A stretch of 64,000 nucleotides of DNA from Nemertoderma westbladi (lineage: Eukaryota > Xenacoelomorpha > Nemertodermatida > Nemertodermatidae): the NCBI GenBank assembly GCA_032718475.1, contig JAUCBJ010000423.1, forward strand, positions 1 through 64,000, read 5' to 3'. The position numbers and the translations under genes are program-made. Below are positions 17,493-29,500 of the stretch, in pieces (the first letter of the stretch is position 1; the number at the start of each line of letters is the position of its first letter). The notes under the pieces were generated by a model. The model worked only from the letters and a program-made list of their open reading frames with translations, was not told where the DNA came from and made no database searches.

Positions 17493-18760
17493 TGTTAACG
17501 GATCCAATTTTCTGCACCACCCAGTGGAAAATGGGGAAAGGGGCTGACAGTACCATGCCAGATGAGGAGAACAGGCCAAGGAGTTCAGGAAGAGGACGTC
17601 AGGATGAGCAATCGCCTACGACGCGGATACAATGCAACGAGGAAGATGCTCAAATATGCTAAGCCTGGAGGAAAGGTAGACGAGCCCAAATTGATCCGGA
17701 GACTCGGTGAGTGTAACAAACATTTTCACTACCTAGTCTGATTCGGGCAGGGGGAACTGGCGAGTGAGAGGGCGAGGGGGGTCGCCACAGAACTGTTTGT
17801 ATTGTGGCGATCTGAAAAAATGCCATATGGTGTAGTGTACATAGGGCCTTATCTAGTGGATGCGCGGGGGATTAAGTTAGTGGGATTGGCGGGTCTGCAC
17901 GACGCCGAACCCGAGGTTAACCCCGAGGATTCGGTGTCATCCGTTAGTAATACCGCTAGCAGGCATGATAAAATCAGTAAAACGAACAGGCGATGGGAGT
18001 CCGTCGTAACCGAAAGTCCGTTACACCCTCCACGAAAGCAAGAAGGGTGTTAGAGATAGATCTTCTGGTGTGTCAGCTAGACATGGTCGCGTTGGACCAA
18101 AGATAATTAGAGAGACAATTAGATGAGGGGACTGCGCTGTTAGAGAGGGAGAGGGAATTAGCGAGATAATGTAAAGAGAGGGCCGAAAGGTGGCGAGAAA
18201 CTATAGACTATTAATCCCAATTAACCTCGTATCACACAACCAACCACGGGGACAACAAACCCCCAAAGGGCCACACAAAGGGAGGTCAGAGGTTAAACCT
18301 CCTGGAGAGGGAAAGTAACAGCAGCGGGGGGGAAACACTCCCACAGAGGTGGGAGCCGAGAATTAGGTTATTGGCCAATCGGGGGGGTGAAGGAAAGCAT
18401 CCACTGAGTAAGGGCTATAGTAATGTAGGACACAGCTATACTGGTGTGTTATATATATTAACTACCCACGTGCCAGTATATTCAGTTTAGTTAGTCAGTT
18501 ACTGGTCTCAGTGTAGAAGGAGGATATTGTTTTACCGTTGTCACTGGTGTGTCATCATTATTCAGTGTATTCAACTTATTCAACCTTGTGCTATTATACA
18601 ACTCTTACGCTATCACACATTAACTCTTATATTATTATACATCACGGCGAAAGGCGATATCCATTTTCGATATCAGCTCATCCTATAACATCCTATACCA
18701 GCTTGACGACGCGTACGAACCAACTACTCTGGTCGGGATTGATCCGTCGATCCCGTCACA
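17493..18760 (+). repeat. LTR-like remnant in SLCO intron 3
   Basis: It begins TGTTAACGGATCCAATTTTC and ends GTCGATCCCGTCACA, closely resembling both ends of the LTR at 15221-15848. The middle is longer and only patchily related (for example the ggtcagaggttaaacctcc zone near 18280). A short ORF at 17802-18053 has no recognised domain. It is probably a diverged or composite LTR of the same family. Confidence 0.55.
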
Positions 18761-19020
18761 AGGAGAGGGAAATGAGTGAGTGTGGGGAACGGGAAGAGAA
18801 AGAGATGAGTGAGCGTGAAGAGCGGGAGTTGAGAGAGGCGAACGAGCGCAAAGTGCGAGACACGAGGGAGGTAGTGAGGGTTGAGAGAGAAGAGAACGAG
18901 CGCAAAGAGTGGGACGCGATGGAGGCAGTGAGGGTTGAAAGGGAAGAGAATGAGCGCAAGAACGAGAAGCAAGGAAAGCCGAGAGGATTGACACTATTAG
19001 ACACTGTCAGACACTATTAG
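18761..19020 (+). pseudogene. internal fragment of the same LTR family, coiled-coil coding
   Basis: Directly after the LTR-like end, a Glu/Arg-rich frame encodes tandem repeats of the VEREENERK type, predicting a highly charged coiled coil. It stops at 19018-19020 and nothing further of the element is seen. The minus-strand Ser/Leu-rich ORFs here are shadows. Confidence 0.4.
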
Positions 19021-19592
19021 CCATCCAGACCCCATACAGGCAATGTTGCGCAGGAAGGTATGAACTTTGAAGGCAATTATCTCTTAATGGCATACTACTC
19101 CTCCGCCATTTCTTAACTGTTTATTGCAATTTTGATTTATATGAAAGGTAATTTCATAAGCTTCAATAAATTTCGCACAGATTTTTTGATTTCATAATAC
19201 TGTACTGTATTTCCCCATTTTTTTCATGAAAAATTCGAAAAATACATGGGTTTTTTTAAATTTTTTTAAATTTTAGATTTTTTTTTACAAAATTTCCAAT
19301 TATCAAAAATAGAAAATTAAAATAGTTTGATGAAAATAAACATGCTGGTTCCAAAAAATGTGGTATAGAAAAATAAAAATGAAAAATTACGGAGGAGTAG
19401 ACTATTTAGAGAGATTTTTAACACGCCAAGCGATAGGGGGCACCAAAAAATTTTTTTCACATTTTTATTTACTTTACTTTACTATTCGATGATATGTCAT
19501 CTTTGGAATTTTCAACCACATTGGAGATATCAACAAATTAAATTAAAACACCAGGGGGGTTACAGCAGTACATACAGTATAATCATATTTAC
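19021..19592. other. SLCO intron 3, remainder
   Basis: AT-rich sequence with long T and A runs (19200-19280, 19440-19470). The GTAAAT donor of exon 3 is at 19592 on the minus strand. Nothing else is recognised. Confidence 0.6.
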
Positions 19593-19981
19593 CTCGTTAT
19601 CACTAGAATAGGGAACATTCAAACCAGCGAACGGAACATTGGGGCAGTAGGCGAGGAACACGAGACTGAATAGAATACATGAACCGGCTGAGATTGCGCA
19701 AAGACGTAAAATTCCTCGGCATGTGATTTTGAGGAGCTTGGAGAGAATGCCTCCGGTTAATGTACCGCCGGCCCCGCCCCCCACTATAAGTGCACCGAGG
19801 ATGTAGGAAGCAGTGCTGCTGGTCACACCGTATTGGGTTTGTATGAACTTTAACAGGAACGCAGCGCAACCATTTATAAGGAATCCGTTGAGACAGCAGG
19901 TAAGTACTACGAACATGTAGGTTGGATTCTGTATTAAGTACCAAACGCATTTAGGCAAGTCTTTCATACTTTCTCCAAAAC
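19593..19981 (-). CDS. SLCO/OATP transporter, coding exon 3
   Basis: Residues ~318-447. Acceptor gctttcag precedes the exon and donor GAG|gtaaat follows it. The phase fits exons 2 and 4 exactly. It encodes the FGESMKDLPKCVWYLIQNPTY cytoplasmic linker followed by TM7 to TM9, including the glycine-rich GALIVGGGAGGTLTGG stretch that is typical of this transporter family. The exon is 389 bp and intact. Confidence 0.9.
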
Positions 19982-20561
19982 CTGAAAGCAAATCAAGGAT
20001 TTCTAGTAGGCCTGCTGCTGTTGTGACCCTTATGATTCATTGCTTGTGTAGTGTGGCCTTCATAGATGAAGTAATCTGAATAGGTTAATACACATAGAGG
20101 AAGTGAAAGTTATAGTATTTTAGTACCGGTACCGGTAGTCTCGGTACAGTCTACCTGACTGGTGTATAGAAACTATGTGAATTTCTAGTCCATAAACTTT
20201 CAGCTGTTAAGCCTACAAACTTAAAATATATTAGACCATTTGTCGTAATTTGTAGATACAGTGACACAACTAAAGTTTATGGAGGTTCTTTGAGCAATAC
20301 AATAATATGAGTTTATGGGCATATTGATGTAATATAATGGTTTAGTTCAGTTAGTTCATAATAGTTTAGTTCACTCCAATTCATTTATTATGGACATATT
20401 GACCTACTGTACACAGTAATTTGTTAAGTTGATAATTTGACCCACACGGTAGTTTGATGGCAGATAGTGGCCACAAACTACAAATTGGCCATATATGAAA
20501 AAAAGTGATCTCCTATCTGTCAGTGCAAATTTTTCATTATTTTTTGTTAAACTCAAAGTTG
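19982..20561. other. SLCO intron 2, left part
   Basis: Intron sequence between the exon 3 acceptor and the BEL-1 insertion. It holds ACCGGTACCGGT at 20126-20137 and AT-rich repeats of gtttagttcagttagttc type (20340-20375). No gene is seen. Confidence 0.6.
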
Positions 20562-20566
20562 GTGTC
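20562..20566. repeat. BEL-1 target site duplication, left
   Basis: GTGTC directly precedes the LTR start (TGTTCGCGC on the plus strand) and recurs at 38063-38067 after the other LTR. Five bases is the usual size for BEL/Pao. Confidence 0.9.
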
Positions 20567-20597
20567 TGTTCGCGCTTTTAGACCTTTGGCAGTTTAA

Positions 20598-22156
20598 CCC
20601 TATTAAACCCGGGGGGGGGGGTCAATATGACCCCCTCCGTGGTTTTTTTATTATAATTCTGAAACAAACGCAGTTGGGAATCTGAAATTTTATGACTTTT
20701 CCTAAAAATCTATTGTCGTCATGGTAGTGAAAACCGTTTTCAAAAATATTGGGTACTTTTCGAGTTATAGCACCATTTTTTAACCTTACTTTTGGCACTT
20801 TTTTTGAGACGTTTTTTGAAAATTACATTTCATTAAATATGAATTGTAACATCTCTATTTTTGATTTACACCGGTTTTTTGGTGTTAGAAATTGGATGGA
20901 ATTCATATAAATTGATTTAGAAATTTCAAACTTGTTTTTTTCGATGGGTGCCAAATTTTGGTGCCAGCACCAAATTATGAAATAAGTCAATTTTGTAAAT
21001 TGATTGTTTGAAACTTGTTTTTTACGCAATTGGGGTTTTTTGAGGTTCTGGATTCGATGAAATATATAAGAGTTGAACCAAGCGTATCAAACTTGTATTT
21101 TTCGGTGCTGTGTGCTAATTTTGGTGCTAGCACGAAATTTTGAAAATCCATTCAATATATAAAATTGCTTGTGACAATTTATTTCTTGCGTTTTAGAGGT
21201 TTATGGCTGTTCTGAATTCAATGGAAAATATAATTATCGAACTAGACATCTCAAACTTGTATTTTTCGGATGTGGGTGCAAAATGTGGTGCTAGCACCAA
21301 ATTTTGAAAACCATCCAATATATCAATTGATTTTGTCACCTTGTTTCTTGCGTTATACGGGTTTGTGATGGTTCTGAATTCAATGGAATCAGTAAAAATT
21401 TCATAAGAGTTCTCAAACTTGTATTTTTCGCCGGTGGGTGAAAATTGTTGTGCCAGCACCAAATTTTGGAAAATATGTAAGTTGATAAGTAGATAGTATC
21501 ACCTTGTTTCTTGTGTTATACGGGTTTATGAGGGTCCTGAATCCGATGGAATCAATAAAAACAGCACTGGACATCGCAAACTTGTACTTTTTGGTGATGG
21601 GTACGAAATTTGGTGCTAGCACCAAAATTTGCTAAGTTACGCCGAAAAATACAAGTAGCAATGATCTGGCATATTAGAAATGTATTCCATTAAAATCAGC
21701 GCCCTCGAAAACCTGAAAATGTGAATTTATAGCATCGTATAAGTGAATTAAAAATTTTGTGTTCTAACTGAAAAGTGCTGGTTACTTGTTTTTTTCATTT
21801 TTTTCCTACGCAGATAGGACTAAACAGCCATTTATAGTAATCATATCATTTTTAAATATTTTCCAATGTATTTTGCACCCCAAAAAACCTGTATTGAAAA
21901 ATAATTAGCCGAAAATGTAACTTTCAAATTTTGTGAAAATTGTGCACTACTTGTAATTTTGGTGCTGCAATATAACCACCCCAGTACATTTTTTCGAAAA
22001 TTTCTTTTTTCGGTCGGATCCAGACAAGTGATACCTACGTACAAACAAAAAATCAGACGTTTTCGTAAATATTTGTAGATTTTAGAGGGGGGGGGGGGGT
22101 CAATATGACCCCCTCCCGGTATTTGTACAACATTTTATAGCCCGGTACTAATAGGG
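20598..22156. mobile_element. piggyBac-like MITE with TTAA duplication
   Basis: 1559 bp flanked by TTAA (20594-20597 and 22157-22160). The ends are CCCTATTAAACCCGGG and CCCGGTACTAATAGGG, imperfect inverted repeats (13 of 16) of piggyBac type. The other BEL-1 LTR preserves the empty site with a single TTAA at the matching position (near 36914). Both ends carry a subterminal hairpin GGGGGTCA-ATA-TGACCCCC next to a G run. There is no transposase ORF; the inside is a ~162-bp tandem array. The minus-strand ORFs in the array are repeat artefacts. Confidence 0.88.
20860..21660. repeat. five ~162-bp tandem repeats, most with an 18-bp palindrome
   Basis: A caaacttgtattttt block recurs at about 20927, 21090, 21252, 21414 and 21577. 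About 35 bp later each unit has a TTTGGTGCTAGCACCAAA-type segment, a perfect palindrome in its best copies. The unit length is constant to within a few bases, so this is a true tandem array inside the MITE. Confidence 0.8.
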
Positions 22157-23306
22157 TTAACCCGCCAAATTATGATGTCTTCTAGATAATAAATCACTTT
22201 TAGTCTATGACAAGTATTTAATTCACTACACTAGTCGAAACCAATCTGTGCGCGATCATTCACCCGCTGGATATACCCGGGAGATTGGGTTCGACGGCTT
22301 AATCTTATTGCTATGTAAGCCTAATGTATTATTCGAGTGACAGTATTATATAATCTCTGACAATATTATTCACCTTCGGGGAATATTAACAGTTCCTTTA
22401 GGACGTGGCGCTCTATTTATACAAACAGAGTTATGACTTAAACTACTCACAACGATATGGCTTAGTTATAATTCACATATATGGCGCATTCTTTAGGAAA
22501 TGCTTCGTTATCAGGTTCACTCATACACAATGCTGCACAATACTGCACACTGATCTGCCGATCTTCACTGATTTTAGTTATATATAAAAGGAACATGGAC
22601 TGACTCATGTAGGGTCTATCAAATAACATTAGATTCACTGCAAACCACTTTAACATAAGTCACAATCGTTATATGTAACCTTTCTCTCTTACCTTCGGTA
22701 TATCAAGAATATTGGGTTTCGGGGTTATTTATCGTTATTCCAAATATAATAATTCATCAACCATATTATGAAGAACTGACAGTAAAGAGCAGTATAACAA
22801 TATAAAAGTATGCACAGTAATTCAGTGTGCGTTAAGTTCATTAGTTTATGAGTTTGTTTTGTTTGTTATGATCAGTTTGATAACGGATATATGCCCTTTA
22901 TAATTAAGCCTACTAGTGTTAGACTAAAACAGAAAAGCACAAAATATTTACAAGCCGTTCTCTCCTGGCTTAGGAAAGAAAGACCAACAACACTGAAAAA
23001 CTGATAAGAATCACCTTATTTACAAAGGCTTCCACCCAACACAGAGAAAGAGCATAAAGATAGGAAATTCAGTTCAGTAGATCTGTGATAGGTCGAAATC
23101 AAATCAACTCAAATCCTATAGGCAGATACTTTCCCAAGCTGGTTGGACAATCAAACGTAGCCCAGATCCCTTCGCACAGCGAATCAGCCAATCAGCCGGT
23201 AGCTTGCGCTATTCGAGTTATAGATCCCTTTTTAGAGTATTCTAGCGACTGGGGGGGAACTGGTTAGCAAGGCAAACGAATCAGTTATCCCACAAAAGCT
23301 TTTACA

Positions 23307-23314
23307 CCGCTCCC
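23307..23314 (-). promoter_or_regulatory. BEL-1 polypurine tract
   Basis: On the minus strand GGGAGCGG abuts the 3' LTR start (TGTAAAAGC). This is the expected plus-strand priming site. Confidence 0.65.
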
Positions 23315-23777
23315 AGAAAATGGGATTTAAGTCTATAAAATATACAAAATCACAATTTCTAATATACATAAATACTCTAAACAGTTAGTCTTTCTTGCGC
23401 GGATGGCGTTTACGCAGTTTTTTAAAGCTAGCCAGAGTCTTTTTCTCTTTGGGGCGAGCCACTTTACGAGGAGGGCTGTAGCTCCTAGGCGAAGGGTGCA
23501 ATATAATTGCATCAGAAGGTGCAGGGTTACGATCAGTGTCTCATCCATTTCGATATGCTTCTCCTCGAGCTGATTTTCCTCCGCTTGTCATGGGAGACGT
23601 TCGTTCAAAAACTCTCGCAGAGAATAGGGTTTTCTAAGCTTGATATCTTCTTTGAGATTCGAGATTTCCCAATCGAACTGAGATAAGGCCAATTCGTTTA
23701 TCGATTGGACTTACTGTTATAACTTACGTTTATCTGAACAAACGCAGGCTTCCTTTCTGATCTTTGTAGAATAGCGT
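23315..23777. other. BEL-1 region between ORF3 and the 3' LTR
   Basis: No convincing coding region. A Lys/Arg-rich minus-strand ORF (23333-23548) has no recognised domain and may be chance. Confidence 0.4.
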
Positions 23778-24961
23778 TTAACTCGTTTGGTACAACGTTC
23801 TCCGCCACTCTGGTGACAGGTTGTATCGTGTCAAGCCGGGACGATGGTAAGGGTTAAACAGCAATATTAAATGTCCGCGTCCCAATCCGGCTAGGTAGGA
23901 TGGGCTAATATCTAAGAAACCCACAACTGGGGTGCCACCGACTAATCGTTCAGGTAACACTAGATCTTTGAGCAGTGAGCACAGCTCGGGAGGATTCGTC
24001 ATATTAATAGGATCAAGAGTCTGAGGTCTCACTAGGGAATGAGGAGTTCTGATCGAGTATTCCGAAACTCTGATCATTGGTTTATTTAAGGATCGTCTGA
24101 GTCAAACGAGCGTAGGTGATACATTGAACAAGTTTCGCTCGAAACTCCCGTAAGTATAGCGAGTAAAACCGTGTTCAAAGCAACGTCTCCGCGGATGTTT
24201 ATGTCTTTCCGTTTGTTGGTTGGGTCTTGGGCATTCATCGCAATAATACCAAAGACGCACGTCTTGAAGGGGAAACGCGGGTGATCGCTCTCCAGTTTTA
24301 CAATATTCCTCCATCTGTTCGAAGCTATCTGGAACGACAGGTAGCGGTCGATCGGCGGTAAGATACATCGTCGTAAAATAGAGCCGTTTGAGTTCCATCA
24401 TAGGATCTGGATGGATACCTTGAGGATATCGAGTTTCGAGGTTTTGTTGACTGGCAACATTGAGATAGGTCTCTCTTAGGAATTCAAGATAATCGTTGAA
24501 ACCGTTACGTTTATCAGGTTCTTCAACGTCTTCTCTTTCGAGTCTGTTTCGAATAGAATTCTCGTATTAGAATTTTGGTTTATCGTTTAGACTCCTCTGG
24601 GTAGGATATGTTCGACATAGTCCGTATCGTGTAAATCGATAGAATGACCAGTAGTTAAGAAGCCCACATACGTACCATTACGCTGCGTATATCGAGCAGC
24701 GAATTTTCTATAGTCCAACTCTCGCGAGAGCTGCACTTGGGACATTGCCGGTTCGATATAACGACCATCGTCCTCCGCAGCAGTTGGACTAACGTCGCCG
24801 CGTATTAAGCTATCAACAAACGCTTGTAAAAGTAGAGTATATCGCTCCCTGATACCAAGACCATCTTCTATCAACTCCGTCATATCTGCTATATATGAGT
24901 TTATCCATATTATAAGGAGTTTATATTTAGGCGAGCGGGCGTCGCTGCCTACCCCAATCAA
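23778..24961 (-). pseudogene. BEL-1 ORF3 in the env position, zinc-binding signature, broken
   Basis: Three consecutive minus-strand open segments (24961-24587; about 24555-24102 when read from the preceding stop; 24077-23778) look like one protein interrupted by stops or shifts. The middle segment has a C-x2-C-x16-C-x2-H array (WYYCDEC...CFEH). The same kind of array occurs in the ORF at the same place in BEL-2 (FYKCGGC...CPNH), again with an aromatic pair before the first Cys. There is no signal peptide or transmembrane helix, so it does not look like a retroviral envelope. Its function is unknown. If made, it would need a spliced or subgenomic mRNA because pol ends 1.5 kb upstream. Confidence 0.5.
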
Positions 24962-26525
24962 CCCCCGGACAGTACGAGATCCTCAGCGCCGATGTGTCGT
25001 CGCCGCTGTACTTTCGCCAACGACGTAGCCGCACAACGACAACGACAACCGGCACAAGTCACTCAACTGTCCGTCCCAAAGGCTTAGATGTACTTCAGGT
25101 TTTCCTTGGAGAGTTAGGTTACTTTTACGATTGCGACTAGCTACTGTAAACACACTTTAGCAGTAACATTCACCTATAAACTCACAAATACCACACAACT
25201 GGTCACAACTACGCACATTCGGGCCATTTGTCCATTAGTCAATGCCTTCCAGAATGTCACTGTATTATTATGTATCCTTGGATACTAGTAGTGCGCTATT
25301 TATTCCCTATGCTATTCAATGGGACAAGCTTTCTATTGTTCTTTTAACTCAATTCTAATTCTAGCATGGTTGTTGCTATGGTGACATTATGCAAAGCTAG
25401 CGGTAGAATTAGGGTAATTCCAATACATACAGATCTGGGATGTTATTTAATAGTAATTCTTTAATAGTCAATGTCCTGTTTTATACATGACTTTATGAAT
25501 TTTATCGGCTATTGACTATGTTTGGGAGACTTTCGCACACTCATACGCATAAGAAGATAAATCTCCGCTCCCCTGATCTATTAATTAATGGAATTTTGGG
25601 AATGTTATAAATTGCGTAAAAATGGCAATTTATTAAATTCATTAAAAGGCATGAATTTAAATTAATTCCCTGAAATTTTATTATTTGATAATTAAATGGA
25701 CATATTTTGATTCTAGAACATGTCTAGGGACACAAGATCCTTAATTCTATGACAATTGTCTTTTTTAAGAATATCGGTAAATGCTACGATATCTTAATTG
25801 ACTAGAATTGTTGAAGGATCTGAATTTTACAGATTTTGATTTACTAAATTTGCAAATATTAAATAATTAATATTTGAGATGGGCACCGATTTATTCCAGA
25901 ACTTGTCTGGGGACGTTAACCACTGATTCTAGAATTTGTCTTTCAAGTATATCGGTGGGTGCCGCGATATCTTAATCGACTAGAATTACAGATGGTCAAA
26001 GGGTTTAACAGATTTATTTTGCGTTATACGCTACTGTTAAAGGGACATCACGCTACTATATGTATTATTTAATATACGGTATGAGAGCAATATCGCACGA
26101 AGCAATGTCAGTGTGAAGAGGCAAGTCGTTTCCAAGGTCTACCCAGAGCTTGGTTTAGCCGAGACACGAGGATCTGAACTTTGCATTCCTAATACTCTGC
26201 CTACCAATAATACTTAAATATAGTAGTGGCTTTATTGTACTTTAATAAGTACGGACATTTCATCTTACTGTAGTTACGTATTTATAATATAATACGGACA
26301 GTAAGGAAAGAGAAAAAATAATTATTTCTTCGCCGTCTCACTAAATATAAGATAAGTAATTACGTACATAATAAACACGAATATATTGCACTATTCTAAA
26401 ATAACATTCTACTAAATAAAATTAAAGAAAACGATTATAATAAAATTACATAGTAATACATACATAAATATAAAAATAATAAAATAATATAAAATAATAG
26501 AGTCACACGCCCACTCCGAACGATA
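24962..26525. other. BEL-1 spacer between pol and ORF3
   Basis: AT-rich, without a long ORF. It contains an imperfect direct repeat of about 90 bp (25719-25813 and 25902-25995), each copy ending in a gatatcttaatYgactagaatt block. The last 200 bp (26330-26520) are almost only A/T. Confidence 0.55.
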
Positions 26526-29500
26526 TTAAGTTGGGGAGTCCCTAGATGTCGGTTGGATTAGGGAAGTGGTCGTGGGAAGAGTTTCTTGCCTTCCATAGTT
26601 TCCGGAGAGCTCTCTGTCTCTTTCCAGTAAACATAAACGACCCACTGGGCGATTGAGCTGTTGAGTCTCAAAGACTATCCCTGGTTTCTTAAAGTTCCGC
26701 CGCATGACGACGAGCTCTACTGATCGCACCAAACCATCGCTCGAGATATGTGTCTCGATGATACGACCTGTTTGCCATCGCTTACGTGGGAGATCGGGGT
26801 CCACAATAAGCACCATGTCTCCAGCGCTGACGTTTTCTTGCTGCGCAAACCACTTAGTTCGAAGTTGTAGAGTGGGCAGGTAATGTTTCTCGAAATGGTC
26901 AGCGAAACGACGGGATAGCAACTGCATAAGTTGCCAGGTTCGACGGCAGTACTCGTCTCCGTCTGTGATCTCCGATCGTGGGAGCATGGCTACGGGTTTC
27001 TTCAGTAGAAAGTGCGCGGGTGTTAGCGCTTCCAGGGAATCCGGATTTGAAGAGACTGGCATAAGCGGTCTTTCGTTGAGATAGGCGGCGATTTCCTCCA
27101 TTAACGTCCGCAATAGTTCGTCGGTGAGATAAGCGCGACAAGGCACAATAAAGTGGAACGCAGTCTTCACGCTCCTAATCAATCTCTCCCAACTTCCTCC
27201 CCACCAAGGGGCGTCGGCGGCGTTGAAGGTCCAGCTAGACGCTGTTATCCTTAGCTGATCGTCCACCTGTCTTTTGTTCCAGTCCTTTACGTAAGCTTGA
27301 ATTTCGTTGTTGGCGCCAATGAAGTTCGTTCCCTTATCTGATCTCATCGTGTTACTGGTTCCGAAGCGAGCGATCTGTCGTCGTAAACTCAACACGAAGC
27401 TGTTGGTGGATAGATCGTTTACCATATCGAGATGGATGGCTCTACAAGTCATACAAACGAAGATGACACACCATCTCTTGACTATAGTCCGGGCACGATA
27501 TACTTCAATAGGGCCAAATAAATCCACACCGGTATTAGTAAAGGGTGGTTCATAGAAGCTTACTCTTTCCCTAGGTAATTCTGCCTCTCGCTGTGTTAAA
27601 GGCCTACTGAATGCTTTCCTACAGGGTATGCAGTTCCTAAGAACTTGGTTCAGAGCCCTACGGGGTTTATAAAAATAGTAGCGAGTTCGAATTTCGCTCA
27701 GAACTCGTTCTCTACCAGCATGATACAGTTTGCTATGAACATCTACAATTATCTTGATTTGTATGTCAAGATTTCTAATGAGGATGGGAAACTTAGTGTC
27801 AAAGGATAATGGGGCGTTGGTCAGTCTACCTCCAACACGTATTAACCCATCTATCATGGTACTAGAGAAGCGATCCCTTAAGCGCATCTGTGGATTTCTT
27901 AACAACAGGAAATACTTATCGGAATCCTCATAACATTGTAGAAGTCTCAGCATCTGTTTGTTGGTTTCATCATGCTCCTGGTAACTGATCTTCTCCTTTA
28001 GAAACCTGTCGGATACCTTGTATTGGGGAAGATCTTTAACAACATGGACTCGTGCAGATGTTGATGGAGCATCATCACTATGGGTCTTTGTCCCGGAGTA
28101 ACGATGATGAAAACATCGTTTTAAATAGGTGACAGCTTTACAGAGCCGATTCCAGGAACTGTAGTGACGTATCGCTCTCTGCAAGAGAGGCGAGAGTCCT
28201 TGCGAAATATCTGGTATTCCAGATTTCCAATCCTTGTCACGGATTTCCAAGACTTCTCTAGTCGTGGCGGTGGGTTTCTGATCCAAAGCATCCTCTCCGG
28301 AAGTAACTAATACAGATAGATCAACCGCAGGTTTAAACAACTTCGATTTACTCGCTCGAGTTTTGGGTTTAACTTTCTCCGCTCCCTTGGCCTGTCTGAT
28401 CTCTGCTGTGGTGAGATGAGGAGGCCATTCTTCTTCTTCTCTGTAGAGAAAGTCGGGTCCTCCTAACCATTCGGGAGTATTTACCAATTCCTTTGGAGTC
28501 GCTCCTCGGGACGCGATGTCTGCTGGATTAATCGTTCCGGGGCAATGTCTCCATTGGTCCATCGTCGTGCGACTAAGTATGATGGCTACCCTGTTGGTAA
28601 CGAAGACGCTGAACTGACAGACTTCATTGGTTATATACTCTAACACGAGTAAAGCGTCGGTCCAATAGACAGTTTTCTCTAATGGATAGTCAATCTGTTC
28701 GGTTACATTCCGGCCGATGGCTGTAGCGTATAGAGCCGCTTTTAACTCCGCTCGAGGAACTTTCAACTTGTTGTTGATTAATGCCTTAGAAGTAACCAGG
28801 GCGACTTTGATTCCATCCGGAGTTTCCACTCTTAGGTAGGCTACTATACCTATTCCCATATCGCTGGCGTCTCCAAACACATGGAGTTGATAGGAATACG
28901 TAGGGAGAACATGACCAAAATATGAACGGGAAATTATAAAATCCTCGATAGCTGGCAGAGAATCTTCCCATTTCATCCACTGCTTCAATAATTCCCCCTT
29001 AAGTGGATCGTCCCATGAGTGGTTTTCAAGCCACATTTGTTGTACCAAACTACGAGCAATCAATATAACTGGGCTAATAAATCCCAATGGATCGAAATAA
29101 GTGCTCAGTATACTTAAGCAAATCCGTTTGGTTCGAACTGGATTATCTCGCTGTTTTAGCTGGAAAAACAGGATATCTCGCTCTGTGTCCCATTTCAAGC
29201 CGAGTGTCTTGGTTTCTGGCAGATCATCTTTGATCAAATCGAGATCTTTCGCTCCTCGATCTTCCGCAGGGATCGACTCCAGAAACTCACGGGAGTTGCT
29301 GGTGAATTTGGTTAATCGAAATCCACCTCTTTTTAAGCACTCTACCGTTCCTTTAGCGACTTCAATGGCTTCCTCAACTGATGGAAGGGACTTCAGATTG
29401 TCGTCCATGTATATGTCTCTCTTGATGTTGTCGATCACTTCCTTAGAGAAGGCCTCTCGGTTGTCCTCTGCAGTGGTACGCACTACCGAACAGGCGTTGG

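Larger units (their letters stand above)
20567..23306 (-). repeat. BEL-1 3' LTR, split by a piggyBac-like MITE
   Basis: The sequence matches 36886-38062 except for an inserted MITE and its TTAA duplication. Its length is 1177 + 1563 = 2740 bp exactly. On the minus strand it runs TGTAAAAGC...GCGCGAACA. Confidence 0.93.

Noticed and set aside
18683-19004. Ser/Leu-rich minus-strand ORFs
   Set aside because: They are shadows of the Glu/Arg-rich coding repeat on the plus strand.
21193-21625. Minus-strand ORFs with repeated VLAPxFxPT-like peptides
   Set aside because: The peptides come from the 162-bp DNA tandem repeat in the MITE and break at different places; no start or domain evidence.
22405-23267. 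Small ORFs repeated at 37161-38023
   Set aside because: They are duplicated only because they lie in the two LTRs of BEL-1; no domain and no coding signal.
23778-24961. Retroviral-type envelope in BEL-1
   Set aside because: No signal peptide, transmembrane helix or furin-like site is seen; the segment has a zinc-like Cys/His array instead.
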